DNA of 36,781 nt from the NCBI GenBank assembly GCA_001584585.1, contig LSYV01000006.1, forward strand, positions 3,315,535 to 3,352,315, given 5' to 3'. The translations under genes were made by a program, and so were the position numbers. Shown piece by piece: positions 24,143 to 34,060 of this stretch (its first letter is position 1; each line of letters starts with the position of its first letter). The notes beneath the pieces were generated by a model. The model ran no database searches, was not told where the DNA came from, and saw nothing but the letters and a program-made list of their open reading frames with translations. Origin of the DNA: Gonium pectorale (lineage: Eukaryota; Chlorophyta; Chlorophyceae; Chlamydomonadales; Volvocaceae).

Positions 24143-27100
24143 TCACGTGACGGCCCCGCGAGCCCCCGCCCCCAGCTCCGCCCCCCGCAGCGCCCAACAC
24201 TCGGGTGCGTGGCGGGGCCAGTCCTTCCGCTGGCACTCCTCACCGCAGTACCACACCGCCAGGCAGCCGCCGCAGCGCCTAAGCTTCAGGGGGGCACTTA
24301 CGGGCTGAGGCCCCGCCCCGCCGCCGCCTAAACCCGCACCGCTGACGCCGCTCTGCTCGGGCTGCCTTCGGCCGGTCTCCGCTTCTAATGGCCCCGTGGC
24401 TGTGGGCAGTCCAGCGCCGACGACCTCACCGTTGCAGCGCGCATCGTGCTGGGGCCTGGACCCGCCCCCGACAACGCTGCCGCCGAAGGCAGCGCCAGGC
24501 CTCCCCTCTTCCCGCAACGCCGTGTCGACGCCGGCAGGTTCGTGGCCGGCAGGGGCGGCAGCGCCCCCGCTGCCCGCGGGTTGCAACCCACTTTCCGCGC
24601 GGCCAGGGGTGGGCCCCTGGCAGCTACCGGCAGTGCCGCCGCCGCACGATGGGGCTGCCCAACCCGCCACGTCCGAAGCCGCCCCCGCCGCCGCACCTGC
24701 TGTACGGCGGCAGTAGCTGCATGCCCGCGCACGGGGCTGCGATGGGCCACGTCCCGGGCACGTCCCGCCCCCGCCCCCGGTGGCCCGGGCCGCAACGGAG
24801 CCCGGGGAGGTGCTGCCGCATGCCGGTGCGGGCGACGAGCCGCCCTTGAGCGGCGGCGGCGGCGGCACGGCAGCGCCTCCGCCCAACCCGCGGCGGCTGT
24901 CCGCATTCGTCTGCTCCTCCTCCCACTCGTCCCCAGCGCTGCCGCTTGTGTCGCTGGACCCCGTCTCGCCCTCGTCCTCGTCGTCCTCCGCACCCTCACT
25001 GCTGCCGCCGCTGCCGCTGCTGCTGCTGCTGCTGCCGCCGCGCCCCTCCCCTCGTACGCCGCTGTCCTCGTCCAGCCCCCGCTGCCGCCGCTGCGCCCGG
25101 GCCACAGCGGCGCACAGCTGCTGCCGGAGGGTACGGCAACCCACCACCACGCCATTTCCCAGCCGCCGGCCGCCGGCTGCTGTAGCGGCTGCTCCTGATC
25201 GCCCTCCGCCGACCCCGTTGCCGGACAGGCCAGTGGCCGCGTCGGCGCCGCCGTGCTGCTGCCCTCGGAGCGCCGAGCTGGTGGCCGCTGCGGCCGCCGC
25301 CACCTCAATCTTGGTCGCCCTGCGCCGCGGCCCCGAACGGCCCCAGGACGGCATGGTCAGGTCCGCAGCGGAGGTTAGCACAGGCGGTGGACAGAACACC
25401 TAACACACACACACCCGTGTAGGTGGGCCGGCGCACCTCCGCCGGCGCTGCAAGGGAACGGTCATGGGCCATCCTGTCACCTGCGCTCCCTCGCCCTTCC
25501 CGACGAGGCACAGGCCCGCACCTGCGCCCCGGCCGCGCTGGGTTCCCCTCCATCATGAGGCGGATGCGGGTGGACGACCAGTCCACGCCCGGGCTGGCGA
25601 AGCCCTCCTGCAGCGGGGAGGGCGGGGGCGGGTGGGGTTCACAACAGCTCCGGGGCGGGCGGACGGGCGGGTGGGCCATGCACACAGCGGCCGCGGAAGC
25701 TGCAGCCCCGGGCCAGCGGCACCGTGGGCGGCATGCAAGCTGGCGGAGGGTACTGCGGACCCCTCAGCGGGAATACGCCAACGCCCAGCTGTCATCAGCA
25801 CCAACCCTTTCCTACCCGCGCGCCTGCCCCTGCCGCGAGCCTCCCCCCTCCCCCCCCNCCNCNCNCNCNCNCGCNCGCNCTCGCGCGCCNCGCGCGCGCG
25901 CGCGCGCGCGCGCGCGCGCGCGCGCGCGCGCGCGCGCGCGCGCGNNNNNNNNNNNNNNNNNNNNCGCGCAGCAGCCAGGCTGCAGCCGCCNCCGCCAGAG
26001 CCGCCGGAGCCAGAGCCGGATGCCGAGGCACCCGCTGCCGCGCCCTGGCCACCGCTGCCGCTGCCGCCGGCGTGCAGGGCTTCGTGGTAGGCCGCGAGGG
26101 CGCGCTTCTTGACCAGCGACAGCGCGAACCCGCGGGTATTCTGCGCGGGTTGGGGGGACCGAGGGAACGAGTGGCCCTCCGTCGCATGCATGGCGCACAA
26201 GACCTCCTGAAGCCAACACGCCTGACCGCTGGGGGTCTCTAGGCCCCGCGGCGGTGCGACGCGCCGATGACCAAGACGGCCAACCCGCCCGGGGGGTAGT
26301 GGGTTTGGAACATTGGAAGGCATTCTCAGTAGAGAAGCCTGGCCCCTCCCGGGGGGGGTCCGCCGGTGAACGCCAGCGGCCGCATTGGGGCTGGCCACTT
26401 TGCCGTGCCTCCCCATAATGCGCACTACAGTAGCTGCCCGACGCAATCACGCAGTCATGCAGTCAGGGGAGTGCTACGGGCTGCAGCCACTGCCCGCTGG
26501 CCGGCCCCACCTGTATGACGCACCCCGGCCCCACCACCACAGTGGCGGGCTGCTGGGTGGTGCCCAACAGCGCGGGCAGCGAGTCCCACGGCGGAAGCCC
26601 GCCCACGGGCCCGCCGGCCTCGTCGGCGGCTGGCGGAGGACAGGCGCCGGAGAGGTCGCGCGAAGGCGACAGCAGGTCCTCGTGCGCCTGGTGGATGGGC
26701 CGAGGGGCGCAGGACGTGGACCATGAGGGCCACGCGGCAAGATACACGGGCGGATGAGCCTTCAGTGGGGCGCTGGAGTTCCTCTCTGCGTGTGCTGAGT
26801 GGTCCGACAGCTGCTTGTGGACAGAGTTCCCGGTGGCAGCGCCACCGCTAACCCGCCCGCTGCGCCCGCACTCCTATCCGCAGTCGCGCACTGGCGCTGC
26901 GCACCCCTGCGCCCCGCCTTCGCCCCCGCCCCCGCTCCGGTCCCCACCCTTGCCCCCGCCCCCGCTCCGGTCCACCTGCAGCACCGCCCGCGCGCTGGGC
27001 TGCGCCAGCCGGGGGCAGTCCGCCAACGGCACCAGCACCTCCACACCGCCCAGGTCCTGATGGCCGGTCGGGGAGGAGGGGAGGGCAGGGCGGGGCGGGG

Positions 27101-30100
27101 GCGGGTCACCACGTGAGAGCGCACGTGCAGGGGGCAGGCGCAGGCGGAGCGGCGGAGGGCGCAAGTAAGAGCGAGTGGCGGTCACGGGTGACAAGGGTGA
27201 TTGATCGGTCGGTGCCTCATTGCCTCCATGCCCACCACCGCGAGGACTGCACGTCTCAGGCCGCGCCCACGCCCGTGAGCACCGCCCGAAACGCGGTCAG
27301 CCCCGCCCGATGTCGCTGTGCGCAGCCTCCATTCCTTACCCCGGCTAGGACCCCGGCCCTAACCCCCGCCTGCCTACGCGCATACCCGCGCCAGCCGTGC
27401 CGCCCCTTCCCGCCTCGCTCGGCGCCCCCCCTCCCGTCTGCACCTTGGGCACGACGTCGTCGCCGCCCCCGCAGCGGCTGAGCTCACAGCCAGCCAGCAG
27501 CTCCAGCATCCCGCCCGCCGCCACCGTGACGCCCGCGGTGGCCCCGCCCACCACCCGGCAGCCGCGCATCACCAGGTGCGCACCGGGGTCCACCTGGCGG
27601 ACGCGGCCAGGGGGGTGGGGGGAGTAATGGACAAGAGAAACGGGTCGCAAGGGGGCGGAACGGGAGAAGGTGATGGGGGAGGGGAGGGACAGAGAACTGG
27701 AAGACGTTCTCAGTGTGAAGGCCGGAGGCGCGTATCATTCCAAAAGAGTGACGGGGGAGGGAAAGGTGTTCGATGGCGGTCGGGGTTGGCAGGTCTGTAG
27801 ACGGGGACACGTGGCGGCAGAGGTCGGTGGGGGATGATCCCACTGAGTCCGGACGTTCGTCGTTGTGGGCCCCGGCCCCGGCCCCGGCCCCGGCATGCAG
27901 GCATGGCCACGCAGCTCGTGACTGGTGCGCCACCCCCCAAACGACATCGAGAGGCGCTTGTTTGATCCGGTTCGGACAGTTCTCCGGTTCACAGCCCTCA
28001 CGGGGCCTTCCCTGTTTCCTTGGGGAACATTCCAGGCTCTTACGCCAGTGCCGGTGCGCACGGCCCCCGCCCTCCCCTGTTCCCAGGCCCCGCCCGACCT
28101 GCAGGCCGCCCATGGCGAACTGCACCACCACGTCCACCAGCGTGGTGCGCCCGCGGACAACCTGGGGATGAAGGTTGGGGTGGAGGGGAGGGCCAACAAA
28201 GGAGGGGGGCTGGAGAGCGGCACCCGGCACCCGGGACCTGGTGCCGTAGTCGGCTGCCGACCAAACCTGTGCTGGAGCCCTATGGTATCACCCCGCATCT
28301 GCATCTGCATCTGCACGGCAGATCCCCGCAGCGCTCGCACCCGGCGCCTCACCCGCAGCGCCCCCTCGTATCCGCCCAACTGCAGCAGCGTCAGGTTCTC
28401 CAGAACCACGCCCGGGCCCTCGCCGCCGCCGGTCTCCGCCGCCTGCTGCCCAGCCTGGACCTGCGGCTGGGTGGCTTGCTGCTGCTGCTGCTGTGCTGTC
28501 AGGAGCAGCGGCGGTGGTGGCGGCGGGCCGGGCCCGGCGCAGCACTCCACGAAGACGTCGTCCTCCTCGTTGTTGTGGATCACCACGTCGCCGGGCTGTG
28601 AGGGGTGGTGGGTGGGCGGGTGAATTAGACGAGGTTGGGGGTGCGCACAATGCGGCGTGGGGGGTAGAGGATTGGAAGGCATTCTCAAAAGAGTAGCCCT
28701 GGGGCGCATTCATCTCCCGACCATCGAAACGGGTGGAAAGGAGGGGCCAGGGCTCCCTGTGTTCCGTCGCCCGATGCTGCGACTCCCAGTGGTCCGACGC
28801 ATTCATGGACCAACATGGCCGGGGTGATTTGACGGGTTTAATAGCCCGAACCGGCCAAATCCCTGGCTGACTGTGTTCCCATGCCCAGCCCGTCGACCCG
28901 ACCCGACGCAACCGCCCCACCCAAAAGCGGCGGAGAGCCGAGGGTCACCCGAAAAGGGCTCAGTCCTAGGGGGGAAAAGGGCGCATGGGCGGGAAGAGGG
29001 GCGGGCAGACGAGGACTGACCCCGCAACACCCCTGGGTTCCTTCACCGGTATCCCGCCCAACCGCGGGCCCCCACTCGCTGTGCGATGCCTTCGAAACAC
29101 GCACCCGCACCCGCACCCGGCCCGCCGTGTCCAGTGTGCACACCACTTTCGTTCCTTCATGCGGGGTGCGTACCCGCCCCGCCCCCGCGTCTCCCGCCCC
29201 TCCTCCCCCTCACCTGCCTCCCTAGCCCCAGCACCCGCACCGCCGCCCTCAGCACCACGCTGCCCTCGGGCCAGTTGTAGCGCCCTGGCAGCAGCAGCAC
29301 CAGGTCGCCGCCCGCCAGCGCCGGCCACAGCTGCTCGGCCGCCTCGTGTAGCGCAACCACGTACACCACGCCCGCACCCGGGTCGGGCAGCAGCGGAGCG
29401 GCAGACCACAACACGCCGCCGCCGGCAGCAGCAGCGCCGCCGCCGCCATTGCCGTACCCACCGCCACCGATGCCCTCGTACGCGATGGGGGGGAGGATCA
29501 TGAGCGCCGTGAGCTCGGGGGGTATGCGGGCGATGAAGTGCGCCACGGGGGGACCGCCAGGCGGCCGCGGCAGCGGCCCCGCCTCTGCGCCCTCCAGGCT
29601 GGGCCGCCACTCCTCGATGCCGCCGGGGGCCGCCAGGTCCTCCAGCACCGCCACCGACTCGCGCGCCTGGTCCAGCCAGTGCCGCACGTGCTCCGCAGCC
29701 AGGGCTGAGAACTGCTTGCTAGACGCGGCGCGCGTGATCGCGCCAGCGGATGCGCCGGACGCGACGCCAGCGGCAGCGCCAATGGCACCGGCGGGTGCGC
29801 CACCGGGGCCTGACTGTGATGTGTGGCGGCCGGAGCCGGCGCGGTGTGGGCCGGCGTGGGCGGCGGCGGCAGGCGTGGAGCCGGACGGCGCCGAGGTGCT
29901 GGCCAGGCGGCCCGACGTCACGCGCTCGAGCAGCGCGTTGAGCGCAGCCACCTCCGAGCGAGCGGACTCAAGGTCGGCTGCCAGCACGCCGCGGCTGAGG
30001 AGCTCCTGCAGCTGCTGCTCAGGCGTCGGCTGGCCATGGCTCTTTATGGCCGCGGCGATGCGCGCCGCAAGCGCGGCCTGCTGCAGCTGCAAGCCCAGGA

Positions 30101-30194
30101 TGTGAGCCCGCTCGTTGATGAGCTGGACGGCAGTGGCCGACGGCTCGGAGCTGCTGCCGTCGGGCTCTCTGGCCTGCCGGAGCCGGCGCGACAT
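24143..30194 (-). CDS. Beta-helix protein with C-terminal MYND zinc finger
   Basis: Exons join in phase: 30194-29214, 28595-28353, 28161-28099, 27593-27444, 27056-26976, 26759-26511, 26140 to an unseen end near the N block, 25607-25522 and 25319-24143. The product is about 1,070 residues or more. Residues 1-100 look helical or coiled-coil (QLINERAHILGLQLQQAALA), then comes an Ala/Gly/Ser linker. About 290-505 resembles right-handed beta-helix proteins such as the FBXO11/SHCBP1 group: GGDLVLLLPGRYNWPEGSVV, RVLGLGRQPGDVVIHNN, VLENLTLLQLGGYEGALRVV, HLVMRGCRVVGG. The last exon is Ser/Gly-rich and acidic, then has CSYC and, about 145 residues later, RRCGGCLAVWYCGEECQRKD followed by WPRHAPEC, the second half of a MYND finger. 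I infer a protein-binding or regulatory role; no catalytic motif is visible. The exon starting at 25319 and the exon across the gap are the weakest parts. Confidence 0.75.
25858..25964. repeat. CG-dinucleotide tract and assembly gap
   Basis: Mixed C/N and CG/N bases from 25858 lead into an uninterrupted CG-dinucleotide run (about 25891-25944), then 20 Ns (25945-25964). A single N is at 25991. The tract is in, or next to, the beta-helix/MYND exon that starts at 26140, whose end cannot be seen. Confidence 0.95.
26291..26350 (-). repeat. Intron-3'-end repeat, copy in intron 26510-26141
   Basis: Read in the gene's sense direction, it contains AGGCTTCTCTACTGAGAATG and CCTTCCAATGTTCC, then CCCACTACC. 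It lies about 150 bases before the acceptor at 26141. The core GAGAATGCCTTCCAA is shared with the copies at 28656-28806 and 35610-35780. Confidence 0.8.
26921..26975 (-). repeat. Tandem repeat just inside a 5' splice site
   Basis: Two nearly identical units of about 30 bp begin GGACCGGAGCGGGGGCGGGG. The first unit starts right at the donor CAG|GTGGACC of the beta-helix exon 27056-26976. Confidence 0.75.
27691..27740 (-). repeat. Intron-3'-end repeat, diverged copy
   Basis: The sense reading includes CACTGAGAACGTCTTCCAGT in the intron 28098-27594 of the beta-helix/MYND gene, about 100 bases before the acceptor. It is the most diverged of the four copies. Confidence 0.55.
27870..27894. repeat. 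CCCCGG hexanucleotide repeat in an intron
   Basis: About four CCCCGG units in the 28098-27594 intron of the beta-helix/MYND gene. Confidence 0.85.
28298..28317. repeat. CATCTG hexanucleotide repeat in an intron
   Basis: Three CATCTG units lie in the intron between beta-helix exons 28595-28353 and 28161-28099. Confidence 0.8.
28656..28806 (-). repeat. Intron-3'-end repeat, copy in intron 29213-28596
   Basis: About 150 bases match the copy at 35610-35780 in order. In plus orientation the shared pieces are TTGGAAGGCATTCTC, AGCCCTGGGGCGCAT, CATCTCCCGACC, GGAGGGGCCAGGG and CGCCCGATGC. It ends about 60 bases from the acceptor at 28596. Confidence 0.88.
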
Positions 30195-30739
30195 CCGGTG
30201 CCGCGATGGCGCTCAAATAGGAGCCAACCGAGGGCCCGCCGCTACCAAGCTGACGGTCAAGAAGCCCACATTTGTGCGGGATTCGGCCGCCCAACAAGGC
30301 CAAGCGCAGTAGGTACAGGAGCGAGACGGCAACCGCAGTCAAGAAAGTGTAAGGAAAGTAAAGATTGTGAAGCCCGTGAGTTATTATACGAATACAAAAA
30401 CTGCCTTTCTCATTGCGCGAGTCAAAAAAAGGCGTTGCGTTGACGACTGACTAGGCCTGTGTGAACGCGGTTAAGGTATAAGATATAGGTATAAGGTACA
30501 AGATATAACCTAACCTAGTCTCTTGCATATGCATCAACAGTCATGCTGTTTGCTCATGCCGTGACGTGCCGTGCCAAAACACATCACCCCCGCGTCTTCG
30601 TGTCCCAACCTACCCAGCCCGGCCCGATACCAGTAATGATGGCGATCACGGTCATGGCAGACAGCAGTTTGCACACAGGTGAGAGCGGTGGCTGATGGAA
30701 CGCCCCTGCGTCGTAAAAAAGGAAACAGAAGCAGGGAAG

Positions 30740-30825
30740 GCAAGGGAAGGCCTCGACGGTCATACACACACGGGGGGTGCGATGGTTCCAGTAGGGCGCC
30801 GTGTACAGGGCATGGCGGGCGAGGG
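30740..30825 (-). repeat. Hairpin dispersed repeat, full-length copy
   Basis: On the minus strand it reads CGCCCGCCATGCCCTGTAC, CGGCGCCCTACTGGAACCAT and CGCACCCCCCGTGTGTGTA, then TGACCGTCGAGG and a pyrimidine-rich tail to about 30700. It is co-linear with the plus-strand copy at 4115-4198. Confidence 0.8.
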
Positions 30826-30941
30826 AGATAAGGAGGCAGAAAGTTCAACAGGGACAGTGAAGGCCATCGTACATTCACAGGCAGGTTGAAAAAAGAGAGA
30901 ATTCTTCCCCGTTTCTGGTTCTCTTTTTTTTCTGCGAAGAT

Positions 30942-31045
30942 AGAGGGAGCCCGCCTCTACGGTAAAAAAAAGAGAAAGAGGGAGCCCGCCTGTACGGCCA
31001 TGCACGCCCGAAGGCGCGACGTTTCCATTAGGGCGGGTGCGTACT
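30942..31045 (-). repeat. Hairpin dispersed repeat with a duplicated end
   Basis: On the minus strand, GCCCTAATGGAAACGTCGCG is followed by the stem CGCCTTCGGGCG and then TGCATGGCCGTACAGGCGGG. The end sequence CCGTAGAGGCGGGCTCCCTC recurs once more at about 30942-30963. A similar piece, CTGTAGAGGCGGGCTATCTC, lies in the opposite orientation at about 31136-31157. Confidence 0.7.
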
Positions 31046-31738
31046 GAGCAAGACATGTGACGTTCGTCCCACCCCCCCACCACCAAAATAAAACGGCGTA
31101 TCAGCTTGCCGGTTTGTCGGACTAAACCCGTGGGACTGTAGAGGCGGGCTATCTCTGTGCAGGTTTCTCTTTTACTGCTAGTTGCTAGGGTTTTTTTTGC
31201 CTGGCAGTGCATGACCATGAAATGCGCGCTGCCTCGCGCAATTTACGCAGCATATGCAGCGCCCCCCCCCCCCCGCATGTTCACTCACGCAAAAGACATC
31301 GACAGGATCGTGGCCTACTCCCAGATGGGTGCTTTCCTGTAGGGGACCTTGCATTTAAATGGCCAAGTGCTGGCTACACGTTTGTACCGCGGAAAGGTCG
31401 TGATTCACATCGGCCAGGCTGGCGCCCCAGCAGTTGTTGAGGTGGTTAGCGTCACACGGGCAGCCCTGGCCTGGGTGCGTCGGGTTGTACCGCACTACCT
31501 GCGTTCTGGGATACCCGTGGCGCGCCATCAAGCCTCGGCAAGGCAAGGCGAGAAAGGTTTGCAATACAAACGAACGCATGTACCCTCCCATGCCAGGATA
31601 CCGAAGCAGAATGATTGTGTAATGAGTGCCATATGCTTGCTGTGAGGATCCATTGCATGACTCAGTGCGGCCCACAAACATCGATCCCCTTTATTTGGAA
31701 GGTTTGAAAGACCTTGACGGAAGCGTGTCCGACTGCAT

Positions 31739-31783
31739 ATGGCTGAGGAAGACACTCTTGGTTTTGATGTCTAGATGCACCAG
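31739..31783 (-). pseudogene. Possible protein-kinase catalytic-loop remnant
   Basis: On the minus strand, 15 codons read LVHLDIKTKSVFLSH. This resembles the kinase catalytic loop (H-x-D-x-K then N) as found in algal Ser/Thr kinases, with the usual Asn replaced by Ser. The frame soon breaks, and no other kinase motif was found around it. It would lie within or just past the psbO 3' UTR. This may be a decayed fragment or chance. Confidence 0.3.
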
Positions 31784-31803
31784 AGCCATCACCAAATCCG
31801 CAT

Positions 31804-31808
31804 TTACA
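31804..31808 (-). promoter_or_regulatory. TGTAA polyadenylation signal, probably of psbO
   Basis: TGTAA on the minus strand, 484 bases after the psbO stop codon. Confidence 0.55.
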
Positions 31809-32291
31809 TGCTCGCTCCTGAGAACATATGCATGTCCCGAGGGGGCAATTCGCCCTTGCCTTTATGTACGACATCCCGAGAGATGTCACCAGCTCGCCTA
31901 TTGGTACAGCAGCCTCGTCTGTACGGCAACTTGCCCGAGCACAGCAAGGCCCCGAGGACCGCTAAACTAATATCTCTTTCTTCTCAAACCGGCTGGCAGC
32001 GGCCCGCTCTGGACCCATTGTCCGTTGACAAAATGGCCACGCCAAACCGGTGTTACTGGCAGCGCGGACCCAAGTCATCGGGCAAGGCAGCGCATCGCAG
32101 CACGCTTGCCTCCCCAGAAGTGTGGCCGCAACGCCCCAGCCTCAAGCTCCACCTTCCCGACGTCGCACCGAAAACGCGCCAGCATGGCGCGATGTGCGGA
32201 CGCCCCGCCGCTCCAAGACCGCTCACACCACTCCAAAAGCTGCTGCAAAGCACTCCTGCACGGCGCCAACGGCGCCGCTATGCAAGACCGC

Positions 32292-34060
32292 TTACTGGCC
32301 CAGCTGGGCGTACCACAGGCCAGTGACCTTGATGTCCTTGGGGGCCTTGGCGCCCAGGTCAGTGTCCGAGGGCTGGATGCTCTCGAACACACCGGCAATC
32401 TCACCGGTGGCAGTGTCAACCTGCAGGCGTTTGCAGGTCCGTGGACGACCAGTCAGCGTTGCGTACACCAACCGTATGCAGCTCAGGTGCGCCCACTAAT
32501 GCGAACAGTCGGCACGCACGCGTCAAAGAAGAGGCCCAGCACCCCGACCACTTGCCATTCTGCTTGATTACCCTTCCCAGATCTTGCCCCTTCTGGGCCC
32601 ATACCCTCTTGCGTGCCTCCCCTACATCTCTCTCACACTCCGGTCCCCACCTTGGCGACCGAGAAGACGGCCGAGCCCTTCAGGGCCTTGGTCGACTTCA
32701 CGTTCTCCTTCAGGAGCTCCTCAGCGTCGGCGCGGGCGGGCAGGGCCACGGCGTTGTCGTAGCCGGTCGAGCCACCGCGGCCCTAAACGAACAGACAGGA
32801 GGGGACACAACAGTCAACTCCCACTCCCAAACATGTAGTCCATGACCCGGAGCTCCAGCAATGTACTTCAATACTTTCAGAGCCTCAAACGACATGATCC
32901 ATTCCGGCTCCCTCCCGTGAGCTGATGCTCCCATAACCAGTCCCGCAGTGCGGTGCGGACCTTGGGGTCCAGGAAGGACGAGCCACGGTACGAGGGCACC
33001 AGGAAGTCACCCTTGATGGAGTCCAGGGTGCCCTTGCCGTCGAACTGCTTGATGGTGAACAGGAACGCCACGCGCTCGCCACCAGGCAGCTGCACGGTGG
33101 TGGCGGCGTAGTCAATGCCGTCCTCCTCAACCAGCGAGGCGGAGCCGTCGCTGCCGACCTTCAGGGTGCCCGACATCTGCGACCCAGGGGTAAGGGGAGC
33201 AGCTCAGCAAAGAAAAGCGTTCGGCGCTCCGCTGTGCTGCTGCCAGCCGGTTCAGAAACCTGGGAACGATACCTGACGGAGGGCGGGGGCGAACGGATAC
33301 GGTGCTGAGTGGCCACGTCGCCCCCACCCCACGGTTTCACACATGTCCACAGCCGCTTCTAGCCACCGGCAGCGACGCCCCCGTTGCTCCGACTCACGGC
33401 GTCCAGGGTGTAGGTCAGGCGGGTCATGAGCTTCGTCTTGACGAACTCCGACTCGCCACCCTTGAACTGGCTCTCCTCCTTAACAGTGAACGAGGTGGGC
33501 TCAATGCAGAAGTTTTGCAGCTTGTAGGTGCCCGCCTTCAGCTCCTTCAGGTCGGTAGAGCCAGTCTCCAGGACCGGGCAGGTGTTGGCAATGCCGGTGC
33601 CCTTAACCTGGAGGTAGGTCAGGCCCTGCAGCTCGTCGAAGGTCAGAGCGTTCGCCGACTGCGGAAGGACGGGGCAAGCGGGAAGGGATATGGAGGAGTG
33701 AGTTTGAGATAAGACGATGCCTCGCATGCCACTCTTGCAAGCGTCTGCGAGCGCCCAGATCTCGCGGCGCGAATAGAAGGGAGCTATACTGCGAACAGAT
33801 CCCAGCCCAGTCGACCCACCCCGGCGACCAGCACGGAGGCAGCCGCGACCGCAGCGGCGGCCTGACCGAACTCGACCTTCTGCGCCTTGCACACAACGTT
33901 GGCGCGCACGGGCCTGCATAAGTAACGAAGAAAGCTGATCGCTGGTGTTCACTAGGCGCGGCAAGCGGAGCTGAGCTAAGAGGTTGGGCATGCCGCACCT
34001 GGCAGCGCGGCCAGCGCGGGCGGCCTTAGCGGTCTGGGCAGCGCGCATCGAGACGGCCAT
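32292..34060 (-). CDS. psbO: Oxygen-evolving enhancer protein 1 (PsbO) precursor
   Basis: This is the 33-kDa manganese-stabilising subunit of photosystem II, in the thylakoid lumen. It shields the Mn4CaO5 cluster. Six exons join in phase: 34060-33999, 33913-33820, 33658-33398, 33176-32961, 32782-32651 and 32420-32292, giving 297 residues; C. reinhardtii PsbO is about 291. Residues 1-~35 are a basic, Ala/Arg-rich chloroplast transit peptide. A hydrophobic lumen-targeting segment ([13 protein letters not shown]) ends at ANA56, so the mature protein should start at [16 protein letters not shown]. The conserved disulfide pair is Cys79 and Cys103. Other family blocks: [57 protein letters not shown] and [12 protein letters not shown]. 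It starts MAVSM, so Met5 is a possible alternative start. The donor after LDPK is GTCCGC, less usual than its neighbours. Confidence 0.97.

Larger units (their letters stand above)
30195..32291. other. Region between beta-helix/MYND and psbO genes
   Basis: Both flanking genes are on the minus strand, so this holds the beta-helix 5' UTR and promoter and the psbO 3' UTR. No intact gene was recognised. Contents: an AT-rich stretch with TATAAGATATA-type motifs around 30470-30515, the hairpin repeats at 30740-31045, and a possible kinase remnant at 31739-31783. Confidence 0.55.

Noticed and set aside
24988..25200. Plus-strand frames of poly-Ala, poly-Leu or poly-Ser over the last beta-helix/MYND exon
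   Set aside because: They mirror the Ser/Gly/Glu-rich minus-strand coding sequence and have no family resemblance.
31349..31645. Plus-strand frame with VVIHIGQAGAP, resembling the alpha-tubulin N-terminus (IHIGQAG)
   Set aside because: Only about seven residues match, the flanking residues do not continue as tubulin, and no start or splice site fits. Treated as chance.
31820..31960. A further possible copy of the hairpin repeat (GACATCTCTCGGGATGTC stem, minus strand)
   Set aside because: The stem is real, but the flanking order of the family is not clear enough to count it as a copy.
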